Positions 39,836 through 50,400 of a stretch of DNA of 64,000 nt are shown here, one piece after another. The notes below the pieces were generated by a model. That model saw only the letters and a program-made list of their open reading frames with translations. It searched no databases and was not told where the DNA came from. The stretch comes from a virus. Each line of letters starts with the position of its first letter. Position 1 is the stretch's first letter. Location: the IMG/VR virus record IMGVR_UViG_3300041964_000082, positions 30,715 through 94,714 of that record; one strand, written 5' to 3'. A program made the position numbers and the translations under genes.

Positions 39836-41398
39836 TCAACTCTTCTTGGTACATTCTGCATTCGATCTAGATCTCCAACCTGGTATTGGCGTCAACTGCC
39901 GCTGACTAAGTGGAATTGCATTCACATCGATCGTATTAGTATCACTTGGTACGGGCGCAGCCTGTCGCTTGAATTCAGATTCCAACTTGGCGATCTCTTC
40001 TTCAATATCAAACTCATCGTCAAATATTTCGCCTTTTTTCAGCAGCGTTAGCAGTGTTTCTAGGCTGATCTGACTGGCGCTGTGCAAACGGCTAAAGGCA
40101 TCGATCGCTTGTGGCGTCAACTCTGCCACGTCAAAGTCACGATTCACCTGGCAAGTGCCTGCTGGTTGGTTCATATAGGCAGCGTGGAACTCTAGGCACA
40201 GATCGAACGCATCTTGCAGCCCTTGAGCGATCACCGACATAATCGAATCACCCTGGACTCGATCGAGCTTTTTCGCCTCTGCTGATTCGCCTACATTCTT
40301 CTGGCCAACCAGCGTAGACAGCCCCAGCATCGCCATCTGCTGCTCTAGCTTGTCAATCCGGCTATTCAGTCCATCAAATGAGGTGGGCGGTGGTGCAATC
40401 CATTCTGCCCGTCCATCTGGGTTATCAAATACCAGCGCTTCATCTGCACCCACCACGACATCACCTTGATCGGTGTTGTAGCCGTACAAACGAGCTTAGG
40501 GTGAGCAGTGATATGCAAGCTGTGGTTAAGGTCAGAAGATAGCTGGAAGTGATTGATATTCAGATAGGCGACCTCCAGCATCGGCGGACGGGTGACTGAT
40601 TCTCGCTTTCTTGTCCGTATAGATAACGTGAATGGAATGTAGGGCAGTGATAGAAAACCATCGTCCCCCACCTGCATCCAATTACCGTCAATCTCTGAAA
40701 GAGTCGATAGCGGCAGCGCCCCTCAAACAAGTCGTAAACCTTGATCCGCTCGACTTCTGCCTCACCAAACTCTCCAGAAGGCTCGATCGAGTTTTCGCGA
40801 TCCTCAATTGAGTGAATACGCGTCCGATTGCCAATCGTGCTATAGCGCCATCCAATAATCTCAGGTGCGGTGTAATGCACCCAGTAAGGGCGATAGCCTC
40901 TTTCCACCTCATCGGCACGAGTGCGAACGTCTCCTCTTCAACCTTGGGATAATTCACAAAGATCCCGGTGTAGCCAAAGTCGATCGCTGCCTCAAACACC
41001 TCACGCGCAAAGCTGTTGAGGTCGTCTCCCAGCAGGTTGATATTATCGAGGTGAGACTCGATCGCAGGCACTACGTCCTGGAGTGCGATCGGCTTGCGCA
41101 AGACCATCCCAACTACGCCACGCACTAAGCGGACATACCAAGGCGCAAAGCACGATCGCCCTAGCCTGCGTCCATAGGCGTCCTCTCGCTCGAAAGGTTC
41201 GTGAGGCAGAAACGCTTTGCCACCCTTGCGGATGTCGGGAGTACCGCCCTTGACGGACTTGATCACCTCCCACCAAGGCCGCATCTGTTCGTAGGCATTG
41301 CAAGGCGCATCTACCCCATGTGTCGAGGGTAGAGGCGCGGTTCTGGCATCAGGTAGCGGAGTGAGTTTACTTCGCTCGGCAATAAAGTTATAGGTCAT
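39836..41398 (-). CDS. Portal protein, DUF4055-like (several indels)
   Basis: About 520 aa over four frames: MRPWWEVIKSVKGGTPDIRK, FLPHEPFEREDAYGRRLGRS, VRGVVGMVLRKPIALQDV, FGYTGIFVNYPKVEEETF, RPYWVHYTAPEIIGWRYS, then DNPDGRAEWIAPPPTSFDGL, a coiled part and EEEIAKLESEFK at the C-terminus. WVHYTAPEIIGWR is the signature of the DUF4055 phage portal family. Forms the dodecameric channel at one capsid vertex. Breaks near 40900, 40680 and 40480. Confidence 0.75.
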
Positions 41399-41436
41399 CA
41401 GCAGGGGCGATCGCTGCTGTGAGCGTTCCTACTGAG

Positions 41437-43823
41437 TTAGTAGAGTTGAATTCCTGATCTGCGGATAGCTGTAGAAGTGTTGCGAATCAAGGGTTCCAGT
41501 CCGTATCTGGCAGAGTCTAGGCAGTTATGGACTAGAACGCCATTAGCAAAAAACTCGTGTTGATCTTCGATCGTCAAGTCATACACTTTTTCTGCGACGC
41601 GAGTGCTTGAGACGATTTGCACACGATCGGCTACAAGTTTCAGTTTTGGAGTATTTGTTTGCTCTAAAAGTGATGCTGCAAATTGGGCATACAGCGTCGA
41701 TGTCATCAATTCCGCTATCTCTTCTCCATTTTGACTTGCAAGCGTTTGAGCAGAATCTAGATTGAGTGCCGCATGCGTCTGATTCAAATGATTTGCTGCA
41801 GCAATCGCAAACTCTTTCAATTGACACTCGGTTCTCTTTTGAGAAATTCTTAGCCAGTTTTGCGTGAAGTTTTTTGCCTTCTTCTGAGGAGTGCCACTGC
41901 CTTGTGAGCGGTCGAATGCGATCAAGATGGGCAAGCTGCTGCTCTTTGTTTTCTTGAATCCATTTACGCGCATGATGCGACATATGCTCGGTGACAGAAA
42001 TACACTCAAAATTTTCGAGATCGTTGTTGTCTGTGTCGCCATCTTTGTGATGGATATGATGCCCTTCTGGAATTGCTCCAAAATTGCCAACCCAGATTTG
42101 TCTGTGCAGATACCATTCATGTCCTGCAAGATGCGCTGCTGTTGACTTGTAATAGACGCGATCGTTTCTGCGTTCTGAATCGGGGTATCGCGTGTAAACA
42201 AATCCTTTGTATGTGATTTGCGCTCTTTGGTTGGTTGTTCTTCTGGGCATAGTTCGTTTGCTTCCAGAGTCAATACCTTATCATTATATCGCAGTGCATC
42301 GACTCTAACGAAACCACGCTGTGTAAGGATTTCATGATTTTCGGTAGCTTCAAATTGCTTGCCGAATTTGGTTTTTACTGTAAAGACTGTACGATTTGAA
42401 TCTGTTGCACCTGACCATAAGACGCGCTTAAAGCCAGCACGAGTTAAAACCTTTTCTCCAACTTGTATTTCTTCAATTGGGCGATCGCCTTTGTCGGTTG
42501 TAATTAATGTCCCAGCCGCCAAGCAATGATTGTGTGCATCCACAACGATCGGCAGCACATCACCCGTCAATCGATCGACCTTGTAGGAATAGAGTCGCGC
42601 TTCCTCAATCGTGTTCTTGCAGCGTGGATGGATGATGATCTTGTCATAGCTGCGCAAATGAGCAATGCCATCCTCAACAGACCCAGCACCCTTAGAGACA
42701 GCGACAATCTTGGGGATGCCATGCCGCTTTAGGTAAGAAATGGATTCAGGACGGGCATTGTCTGCGCGAACTGTGTAGAGGTGGCAGTCGGGTATGTCTA
42801 GCTTCCAGCGATCGGCTGTGTGATCAAGCTCTAAACCCACAGCGTAGGATTCGCGTTCAACATGGAGACAGCGATCGTGTATCCACAGCTTGATTAGCAC
42901 GGTCGGGTCTTGAGCAAATCCAAAGTCTGCGCCAAGGTAGGGGCCATCCCATCCAGCCTTGACCTGCACGTCTCCATTAACAGTAGGTTCATAGGGGCTA
43001 AATTCATCTACAAACCACTTGCCATTGAGAATCTGAGCATCTGACTTGATGTTGTAGTGCCCCATCCAAATATGCAAATACGCTTGCATGTCCTGCTTGC
43101 GGGCGGTGTTGGCAAGCGCGATCGCTTCCTCGCTAATAAATGGGTTATCGGTGTAATTGACATTGACCAGAATCGTGCCATCAGGAAGCCCTGACTCACC
43201 CCTGAAGAAGCGATCGACAGGGTTCTCAGGCTGATCAGGGTTCCAGCTAAACCAAATCTCAGAACCAGGCTTACGGATAGTTGGCAGCAACAGATCGATC
43301 GATCGTTGGCTGAGGTTCTGCGCTTCTTCTGCCCAAACAATATCGATGCCTTCTAAACCTTTCACCGAGTCGGCTGTGTGGTCTTGCATCCCCTGGAAGA
43401 TAATGAAGCCGTCGCCCTGCGTCGATCGCACCTCTCCCACCATTTCACGGACTAAATGCTTAACGCCAAAGGATCTGATCTTGTCTTCAATCAGGCTTTA
43501 GCAGAATACTTGAGAGACTTTTGAATCTCCCGAATGCAGACAATCCGCTAGGTCAGGATTCTCGATAAACCGTTGACAATCTGCTCACCAAAGAAGTGAG
43601 ACTTGCCGCCCGATCGCCCACCATATGCGCCTTTGTAGCGAGACTTTGCAAGTAGAGGTTTTGCCCAATCTGGAACGGCAGCAATTTGATCAAGGTTGCG
43701 AACTAGCGATCGCCTTCTTCTCTCCTGCTCAGCCTTTGCCCTCAGTTGCAGGCTAGTTAAGGATGTTGCCGGGTTCGACGCCACTGGCGATCGCTTCGAG
43801 TTCTTCATCGCTGAGCGTGGCAA
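41437..43823 (-). CDS. terL: Terminase large subunit with intein
   Basis: Packaging motor ATPase/nuclease. N-terminal frame has Walker A-like GAYGGRSGGKSHFFG, then (other frames) LRIVCIREIQKSLKYSAKS; the main frame from 43443 has the Walker B GIDIVWAEEAQ, SWNPDQPENPVDRFF, nuclease GADFGFAQDPTV, and the last nuclease motif DAHNH-CLDSARYG, which is split by a 334-aa intein (41524-42525). Indels at about 43450-43560 break the N-terminal part. The start at 43823 overlaps the small subunit and is uncertain. Confidence 0.85.
41524..42525 (-). other. Class 1 mini-intein in TerL (334 aa)
   Basis: Begins CLAAGTLITTDKGDRPIEEI (block A), block B as EATENHEILTQ, block F/G as YDLTIEDQHEFFANGVLVHN followed by Cys of the C-extein. 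Cys1, block B TxNH, penultimate His and terminal Asn are all present, so it should splice. No endonuclease domain is seen in its own frame between blocks B and F. It interrupts the conserved last nuclease motif of terminase between His and Cys. Confidence 0.9.
41579..42250 (-). CDS. HNH homing endonuclease nested out of frame in the intein (223 aa)
   Basis: Complete gene on the same strand as TerL, in a different reading frame, wholly within the intein. N-terminal GFVYTRYPD and YYKSTAAHLAGHEWYLHRQ, HNH_3 motif IPEGHHIHHKDGDTDNND then LENFECISVTEHMSHHARKW, and C-terminal zinc motifs CDCCSKSF ... CSNACKSKW and CPICSITF ... CSRSCANRL. A weak GGAAG site is upstream of the ATG. Both frames are open for all 672 bases. 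Confidence 0.85.
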   Translation of the reverse strand: MPRRTTNQRAQITYKGFVYTRYPDSERRNDRVYYKSTAAHLAGHEWYLHRQIWVGNFGAIPEGHHIHHKDGDTDNNDLENFECISVTEHMSHHARKWIQENKEQQLAHLDRIRPLTRQWHSSEEGKKLHAKLAKNFSKENRVSIERVCDCCSKSFESDACGTQSRFCSNACKSKWRRDSGIDDIDAVCPICSITFRANKYSKTETCSRSCANRLKHSRRRKSV

Positions 43824-44187
43824 GATCGATGCTGACGTTTACTTCTTTGCGATCGGTGCTGAGTCCCATTGCCAAGCGCCTCAGTATTGCGTTGCAGCGT
43901 TTCACCCAAGAGACTAGACCTCTTTCGCGTCTTTGATCTTCAGGTCTAACAGTCACGTCGCGCCGCCCTGGCAGATCAAGGGATGTGCAGGCTTTTGCCA
44001 TCTGAAGATGAAAGGGGTGATTACTTCGGCAGCATCGATCAATGATGAGGTTTGCGCCGACTCGCGCTTTGAGCAGCAACTGCACGTTCGCGCAACCCTG
44101 GTTGCGGATTGGTTCCCTAAAAACTTTGCCGATGTCAACCCAGGGACTCAACCATAGAGCGCTTTTTGATAGTGTGACCTTGGGCAT
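43753..44187 (-). CDS. Probable terminase small subunit (144 aa)
   Basis: Start at ATG 44187 (MPKVTLSKSALWLSPWVDIG). Middle NVQLLLKARVGANLIID and C-terminal VNVSIDLATLSDEELEAIAS, then GVEPGNILN: 'LSDEELxAIAxG' endings recur in small terminases and related head genes. Directly precedes the large subunit, which is the main support. Possible frame problems in the centre. Confidence 0.45.
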   Translation of the reverse strand: MPKVTLSKSALWLSPWVDIGKVFREPIRNQGCANVQLLLKARVGANLIIDRCCRSNHPFHLQMAKACTSLDLPGRRDVTVRPEDQRRERGLVSWVKRCNAILRRLAMGLSTDRKEVNVSIDLATLSDEELEAIASGVEPGNILN

Positions 44188-44330
44188 TTGGTTGACTTGC
44201 AGATATGAAAACGTCACCGAGTATCACCACTCACGTACTTCATGTCATCGCAAATACTCCCAATCGATCGCAGTTCGTGCCATTCGTCCAAACAGGTGCT
44301 ATCTACTGTGAAGATTCCCCGATCGCCCCG

Positions 44331-45207
44331 CTAAATCGCTGCCATTGCCCGCTGTTTGCGTCGTCTCCAGATGGGATCCCATGCCTGTAGCGCTTCCTTC
44401 TGTGGATGCTCAGGATCAAACAGCAGAATTGGCAAACCCTCTCGATCGCGCCACTGCAACCACCCAGGCGGATCAGTCTCATCCCAATCACCCGCCCATG
44501 TAAAAGCGCGATTGTGTACAGGGTTGAAATTCAAATCAAAATCTTTCCAGGTGTGATAGAGCAGAGCTTCGTAGGTCATCCAGCGCGGAAATGCTTTTCC
44601 TTCAGGCGTACCCCAAAACGATCGATCCTTGCTGCTTCCGACATGGCGCATCAGATGCCATCTACCCTCTGGCAGCATTGGCAGCATGAAATCTCGGTAC
44701 TCTTGAAAGTAAATTGCTTTATTCGGCTTGTAGCCTTGATCGTGGCAGTGATTAACAAAATCCTGCTGCACAGGAAAAGTCTTGGCGTACATCTCGCGGT
44801 ATGGCTTGAAAAAGTCCGATCGCTCTGGTTGCCCGCTGCTGTAAACTTCCATGCCGTGCTGTCGAGCGATTTTTTTGACGCGATCGCAATAGGCAGTCGC
44901 TTCTGACTTGTCGCGCTTCTTGGCTTTGGTCAATAAGTCCTCACCAATCGCTTGTCTGCCACGCTCAGACATGCCACCAATCTGTTTGTAGTTCAAGTGC
45001 AGCGGTGGAACCCAAACGCCTTCAACACCAACAGAGGTAAGTTCACGGCACAATCGATCGGGATCTTGCACCCACTCTTCGACACATGGGTTAATCCCTA
45101 CGACGAAGCGGTGTCCGAGTTCTCGCGCTTTGGCGATCATGCGAATTCGTTCGGTTGGTGTTGCGACGCTGAGGCTTAAAGTCGGATAGTTTTTTAGGTT
45201 TTGTCAT
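44331..45207 (-). CDS. Radical-SAM-like C-terminal half joined to a ParB-like N-terminal stub
   Basis: The 20-residue start MTKPKKLSDFKPQRRNTNR (ATG 45207) is like phage ParB/Srx-type proteins. One frame over, MIAKARELGHRFVVGINPCV then CRELTSVGVEGVWVPPLHLN resembles the C-terminal half of a radical SAM barrel, with a long unassigned tail (HLMRHVGSSKDRSFWGTPEG). No C-x3-C-x2-C cluster motif is present, so the N-terminal half appears deleted. A frame change near 45140 is required to join the stub. Confidence 0.4.
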
Positions 45208-45250
45208 TACTGTAGATTATGTAGAAACTTCAGTTAGGCAAATAAACATC

Positions 45251-45469
45251 ATGCAGCAGCACGTAACTTTGGGGCAAATAATTCAAATCTTGGAGACAGT
45301 GCCTTCTGCGATGAGCATTGCCGCTGATTCACTTGGCGTCTCTCCTGCTGAACTTAGGAAGATGCTGGAAGAGGGGAAAATCGTAAAAGATGAGTTCTTT
45401 CCTAAATTCTTAGCTCAATGCGCGACTGTCAGGCTGGAAGAACTGAGATCACAGGAAAACGATCGCTAG
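45251..45469 (+). CDS. Small protein resembling a tape-measure segment (72 aa)
   Basis: Contains AADSLGVSPAELRKMLEEGK then DEFFPKFLAQ, close in pattern to the tape measure here (ALGVTTGEVKGLISAGNVSS then ADFIPKFAAAL). Rightward gene in a mostly leftward area. It could be a detached module or merely a similar helical pattern. Confidence 0.5.
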   Translation: MQQHVTLGQIIQILETVPSAMSIAADSLGVSPAELRKMLEEGKIVKDEFFPKFLAQCATVRLEELRSQENDR

Positions 45470-45535
45470 TCGTCATTATCAGACTACAGAATCGATCGAG
45501 TGCCATAATGAGCATCAACTTAGTGAAACCTGGTC

Positions 45536-45790
45536 ATGATTTGCACCTACTGCCTTGTCGATGTGGATATAGATCCTTACGGCGGCAACTTTGGCAAAAT
45601 CGTTGCCTGTCCTAGTTGTGGGTGCAAAAGCACGTTGGATGGAGATGAGGTGATTGACGAGGAAAATGAAGACGGTTACTACTGGCATTACAGGCTAGAG
45701 CGGGCAGAAGACAGGATTGTGATTTTGCAGCCTGCCAATTCAAGTGCAGATGCAGCGACCGAAGCAATCGTGGTGAAGGCAAGGGAATAA
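45536..45790 (+). CDS. Zinc-ribbon protein (84 aa)
   Basis: C-x2-C ... C-x2-C (ICTYCLVDVD, ACPSCGCKST) near residues 3-32, then acidic DGDEVIDEENEDGYYWHYRL. A small zinc-binding protein of unknown role. Confidence 0.6.
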   Translation: MICTYCLVDVDIDPYGGNFGKIVACPSCGCKSTLDGDEVIDEENEDGYYWHYRLERAEDRIVILQPANSSADAATEAIVVKARE

Positions 45791-45848
45791 AATCACCCCA
45801 GCACCTTGTTAGCTTCCGCCAAAAACACCTACAAAAATGCTAATGGCA

Positions 45849-46703
45849 TTATCCCAGCACCTTACTAGCTTCAGCAATAAACGATCGCGCCCGATCATAG
45901 TCGCACTCTCCAGCAACGAACCCCTGGACAAGTTCAACACCCTCCCTTAAGTAATCAGTAAGTAGTCGGGTTCGCATTTGTGCCACTCGATTTGCAGATT
46001 CCAGCCCTTCCACTCGATCGACTGTCTGCTGTTTTGTCGGAGGTTCAATGGTCTTACTCTCGATCGGGTTGAGGTTTTGCGCCTGCAACTGCGTCCCCAC
46101 CTGATTAATCAGCAACCACGCTTTCGACTCTGGATTATCAAAAGCAAGCTGAATCGCCAAGCCGGATCGCTCAACCACTTGACCTGCCCGATTAAACAAT
46201 AGATGAGAGCGATCGATTACATAGAGCGTCTGTCCTGCTGCAAACTCCTGCTGAGGCGATCGCGCTGCCTCTGCCGCTCGCTTATAGTCCTCAGCGATCG
46301 GCGTGTTGAGCGATCCACCTTCGACCAGGGCATCCACGGCTTCGACTGCTGCCTGCTGCTGATCACGAGTTAGAGAGGTAAGCGGGCGCAATTGTCGCTC
46401 ATTTCTGGGAGCCGTGGCTCCCAAACTGCGAAGATAGTCTTGGGTTTCTCCAGCGTTAATAAGCTGATTGACATAGCGCCTGCCTTTGTCCCACCGCTCT
46501 TGGCAGTACTCCTCAAAGGTGGCGTAATTTTCCCGGTAGAGTCGGTTGTCTCGAATCATCTGAAATGCCCGCCAAGCTTTGCTCAACCCGCGATCGGCTT
46601 CATCAAAACCCGCCTCGATTGCAACCTCGTAATGCCAGAGCTTGATTTTTTCTTCATCAGTCAATTCAGATTTGAGTACCGATGTTTCGACAACTTCTAT
46701 CAC
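45849..46703 (-). CDS. ParB-like / plasmid-type regulator (284 aa)
   Basis: Has YATFEEYCQERWDKGRRYVN then QLINAGETQDYLRSLGATAP and NERQLRPLTSLTRDQQQAAV: the pattern 'tFeeYc..RW...rryv..li.a......l...lPtnE.q.RpL..l' of ParB-related plasmid and phage proteins. The C-terminal half is unassigned. Just downstream of the sigma-factor gene, so probably regulatory or replication related. Confidence 0.55.
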   Translation of the reverse strand: MIEVVETSVLKSELTDEEKIKLWHYEVAIEAGFDEADRGLSKAWRAFQMIRDNRLYRENYATFEEYCQERWDKGRRYVNQLINAGETQDYLRSLGATAPRNERQLRPLTSLTRDQQQAAVEAVDALVEGGSLNTPIAEDYKRAAEAARSPQQEFAAGQTLYVIDRSHLLFNRAGQVVERSGLAIQLAFDNPESKAWLLINQVGTQLQAQNLNPIESKTIEPPTKQQTVDRVEGLESANRVAQMRTRLLTDYLREGVELVQGFVAGECDYDRARSFIAEASKVLG

Positions 46704-46705
46704 AG

Positions 46706-47376
46706 TTAGGACTCCAGGGCAGTTCTGAGGGCGTTTAGGGCGGCAGACTCACAGCACTTTAATTCGGGCAAGCTCAAGTCATGGTGGGTTGCTATCTGCT
46801 GATCAGACATTCCCAAGTAATAGCGATCGATCGTGACTTCGTACTGCAAAAAAGGAAGGCGGGCGATCGCTTCTTGCAAGGGTTGATGCTCAGGATCTTC
46901 TGAAATTGCGGTTCTGCGGACTGCTGCCACTCCTCATCAAGTGGGGCGATCGACTTGCTAGCGGTTGCCTCCTCTAGCCACTTCCACACTTCCTCTTTAA
47001 TCCCCATCGCCGCCGCAACTTTAACGATCGGAAAATCAAGCCCCTGCGAAACAAGTTGGCGATGCTGTTTTTTTACGCTTGCCGCAGTTTCACGAGCACG
47101 GCGCGGCACTTTCATTAACTCCCCATGATCGCGCAGAAAATGCATGATTTCTCCGCGAATGCAGGGCACAGCAAACGAACTAAATTTAAGCCCTAAAGTC
47201 GGATCGTATCCCTTAAGGGCTTTGGTCAATCCAACTAGTGCAAGTTGCTCTAGGTCTTCTAGTGGTTCACCACAAAGCGACTGCATTCGCCTCGCAACTT
47301 TCAATGCAAGCGGGCGGTGACGATTCAGCAGTTTTGCAATAGGAATGCTTGACCGAACAGAGGAAGCAGATCGCAT
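46706..47376 (-). CDS. Sigma-70 family sigma factor (one indel)
   Basis: Region 2: LALKVARRMQSLCGEPLEDL and GLTKALKGYDPTLGLKFSSF, AVPCIRGEIMHFLRDHGELM, then KVPRRARE. Region 4-like C-terminus: LPFLQYEVTIDRYYLGMSDQ then IATHHDLSLPELKCCESAAL. Matches cyanobacterial group 3 (SigF/B-like) factors. Break near 46885 (add one base after CAATTT). Divergent from the MuF/tail operon, which it may switch on (inference). ATG at 47376 chosen; longer starts exist. Confidence 0.8.
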
Positions 47377-47484
47377 CGAAGCGGCGGCAATGGCTGAGGG
47401 CACGATCAAAAGTACTAATGAGTTGTACTAAATCTAGCGTCCAACGCTTGTGATGTCGAGCTATTTAGCGTTTTAGGGCAAAGT

Positions 47485-50400
47485 GTGAGTAGTGAAGCGG
47501 CAGCACAATTAATCGAGAGAACCGATCGCACTCTTCAAGATATGGAAGATGCGGAAGTCGAACGACTTTATGCAGCCTTAGACGCTTCTTATCGACGACT
47601 CGAAGCTGATCTACTGCGTCGATATCCCAACTACACCGCAGAATCAAAACCGGATTTGCTAGCGACTCAGCGCGGCGTTCTTCTGGTTAATGATCTGCAA
47701 GCGCAACTTGCACTAATTGACCCCGATCGTGAGCAAGAGTTGCGCGATCGCTATGAAAAGTTGCTGTCAACTGCCTCGAAAGAGGGAACGACGCTGGGTG
47801 ATGAGTTAGTAGCGCTTGAGCAGGGCGATAGCTTTGTCAAGGCAACTGCAACTGTACCGATCGAGGCTGCTGCTTTTGCGGCGAGGGATGCAGTCGATCG
47901 CCTCAAGAAACACGATCAGACATTCCGTGAAGAAGCATCCACGATCATCACTCAAGGATTGATTCAAGGGCAAGGAGCGCAAAAGGTTGCTGGATTTCTG
48001 CGGCAGCGGCTAGGAGTAACTAAGGGTAAGGCAGAGACGATCGCCCGCACTGAAATTATTTCGGCTCAAGATTCAGCCACTCGATCGAGATATAAGGAAT
48101 ATGGGGTGGCTTACATTCAGCGAATTGCTACGCAAGACCGTAGGGTCTGTTTTTTTTGCGCCGATCGCGCTGGCAATGTATATCCCGTTGACGCTGCGCC
48201 TGCTGTAATTCATCCGCGAGATCGTTGTTTTAATTCGCCGTATTTCCCTGAGCAAGAGGCATCCGACCCTAAGGCTAACGAGTGGGTTAAGCAACACGCT
48301 CAAAAAGTAAAAGCGACAACTACTGATCAATCGACTGGCAATGTTGCGCCATTTGAACGCGCTGCCAATATCTCTCCGCCTAAGCCAGTTTGGACGCCTG
48401 CCGATGGCTACCTCGATCGCTCAGTGCAGGTCAAGGGCGAACAGTGGGCAGTTGGCAAGCTAGTAGCGCAACTGCTCAAAGATCGATCGCAGCGACAGAC
48501 TCCACAGGAGCAAGTCAACAACGATCTGCTGATTGCGCTCACGGTTGGGGCGGCGGTCGCAGGTACGACAGTCGGCAGCTACTATCTAGCTCGATCGCGC
48601 TATCGCAAAGGGTTTAAGCGATCGGCAACAATGGCACAAGAACTGTCGCAAAAGTTTCGCAAAGGGGTAGAAGCTGACCCCAGCGAAAACGATGAGCAAG
48701 TGACGTTTGTTGTGGGTGGCTTTTCAGGAGAGCAGGGCGGGCAGGGCATTTATCTAGCGAACTACTTTCAAAAAGTCGTACTGCCCAAGCATCGAGTTGT
48801 GGGGGTACGCACACCCGAATTCGATGTAGAAGATCCGGGCGGAGCGCCCACACCTCGCAAGGTAAGCCAAATCTTCTCGAAGTTCCTTTCGACCTGCGAT
48901 CGTCGAAGGTCGCAACATGGCATCCGTGAGAGTGGCAGCGCAAGCCTATGCTTTTCATCAGAAATACCCTGACAAACCGATCAATATCATCGGCTACAGT
49001 GCAGGCGGTGCAACGGCATTCGAGGCAGCAGAGATCCTTAAGGAGATGGGCATCACTGCCAAGGTAGTCGCGATCGGGTCGCCTTATTTCGGCTTCAACG
49101 AAATGTCGCCAGAGCAGGGCATCACGATCGCTGGCACAGGTGATCCGTGGGCACAGCTTAGCGCTCTCAATCGCGTTCCACTTGCCAATGTCAAAAACCA
49201 CTCATTAGAGCAGTATTTGCCGGACGAGGAATTCGTCGCCACGATCAAGCAATTTCTGAAAGGCAGACATTCCGCCCAAAGAACGATCGAGCGAAGCGGC
49301 TGAGCCTGTCAAGACGAGCGAACCATTGACGACGATGTACTAGCACGGCAGATTGACGAACTGATCCCGCAACTGCTGTTGCTCAGTGCTGACGAGATTC
49401 GATTGCTTCCCCCTGCGATCGCGCAAAAGGTTCTTGCTGCCCGTAACGCTGCGGATTACTACCCGGACGCGCTGATCCGAAAGCCTTGCCGGGGCTAGCA
49501 GAACCGAAAGCTCTGCCAGGATATGAGCCATTGCTGGCACTACCTGAAGCACAACCCGTTAAAGGACTGCTGCGGGGTGAGTTGCCACGATTGGCGCTGC
49601 CAGCAGGTGTAGAGCTTGCGCCATTGACACCCGTTGAACGGCAAGCACTGGAAACGAAGATCGCCCGCAATTTGTACAAGCAAGCCCGATCGATCGATCG
49701 GGGAGCCTCACGACTGGCAGAGTTTCGACTGCGGCAGGCGATCGATGAAATCAAGCGGCAGGATATGCCCTGCACAGGCAAAAGGTGCAGCCTATCGCAA
49801 GGCAGTTTTCGAGCAGTTGCAAGGCACGATCGAGACGGCAGAAGCTACGCCACCCGGAGCAAAAGACGCTGAGCAGTTCGATCGCTTTCGATTTAAGGGC
49901 GTCGATTGGTACGTCCCCAAACTAGGAGAAAACAGCCCCACCCTTGACCTATTGCGCAAGGTAGCAGAACTTGACTTGCCTGAGAATGCGCTTGGCAGTG
50001 GGGATATTTACATCACTCGGCAGCGCAACGCTTCAGAGCAGTATTGGCGCAAAAAGCTGAAGCTGAACACGCCTAAAGTAAACGGCATGGTCGCATTCGA
50101 CGAAGGGGCGATCGCGCTCTACGGAGGACGTGCCAAGATTGACGATCTGCTGCTGCAAGCTGGCTATCTGAGGGCGTATCAGCAGTTTGGACAACTGACG
50201 CCACCTGAGCGCTCTGAATACGCCCGTGCCATGCAAGAGACGCGCATGGCGTATCAGAACCGACCCGATCGCGACTTTGCCGAATCGGTGAAAGAGTTTT
50301 TCCTCAATCCTGACTATCTGAAGAAGTTCGCACCCGCCCGCTACGAAACGATCGCCCGCGCTTTTAACTATCGCCATCCGGTCAAGCAACCTGCTGCAAA

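Noticed and set aside
41437-43443. The nested HNH frame as an artefact of an indel in the intein
   Set aside because: The TerL frame is continuous through N-extein, intein and C-extein with correct splice residues, and the HNH frame has its own start and stop inside; one indel cannot create both.
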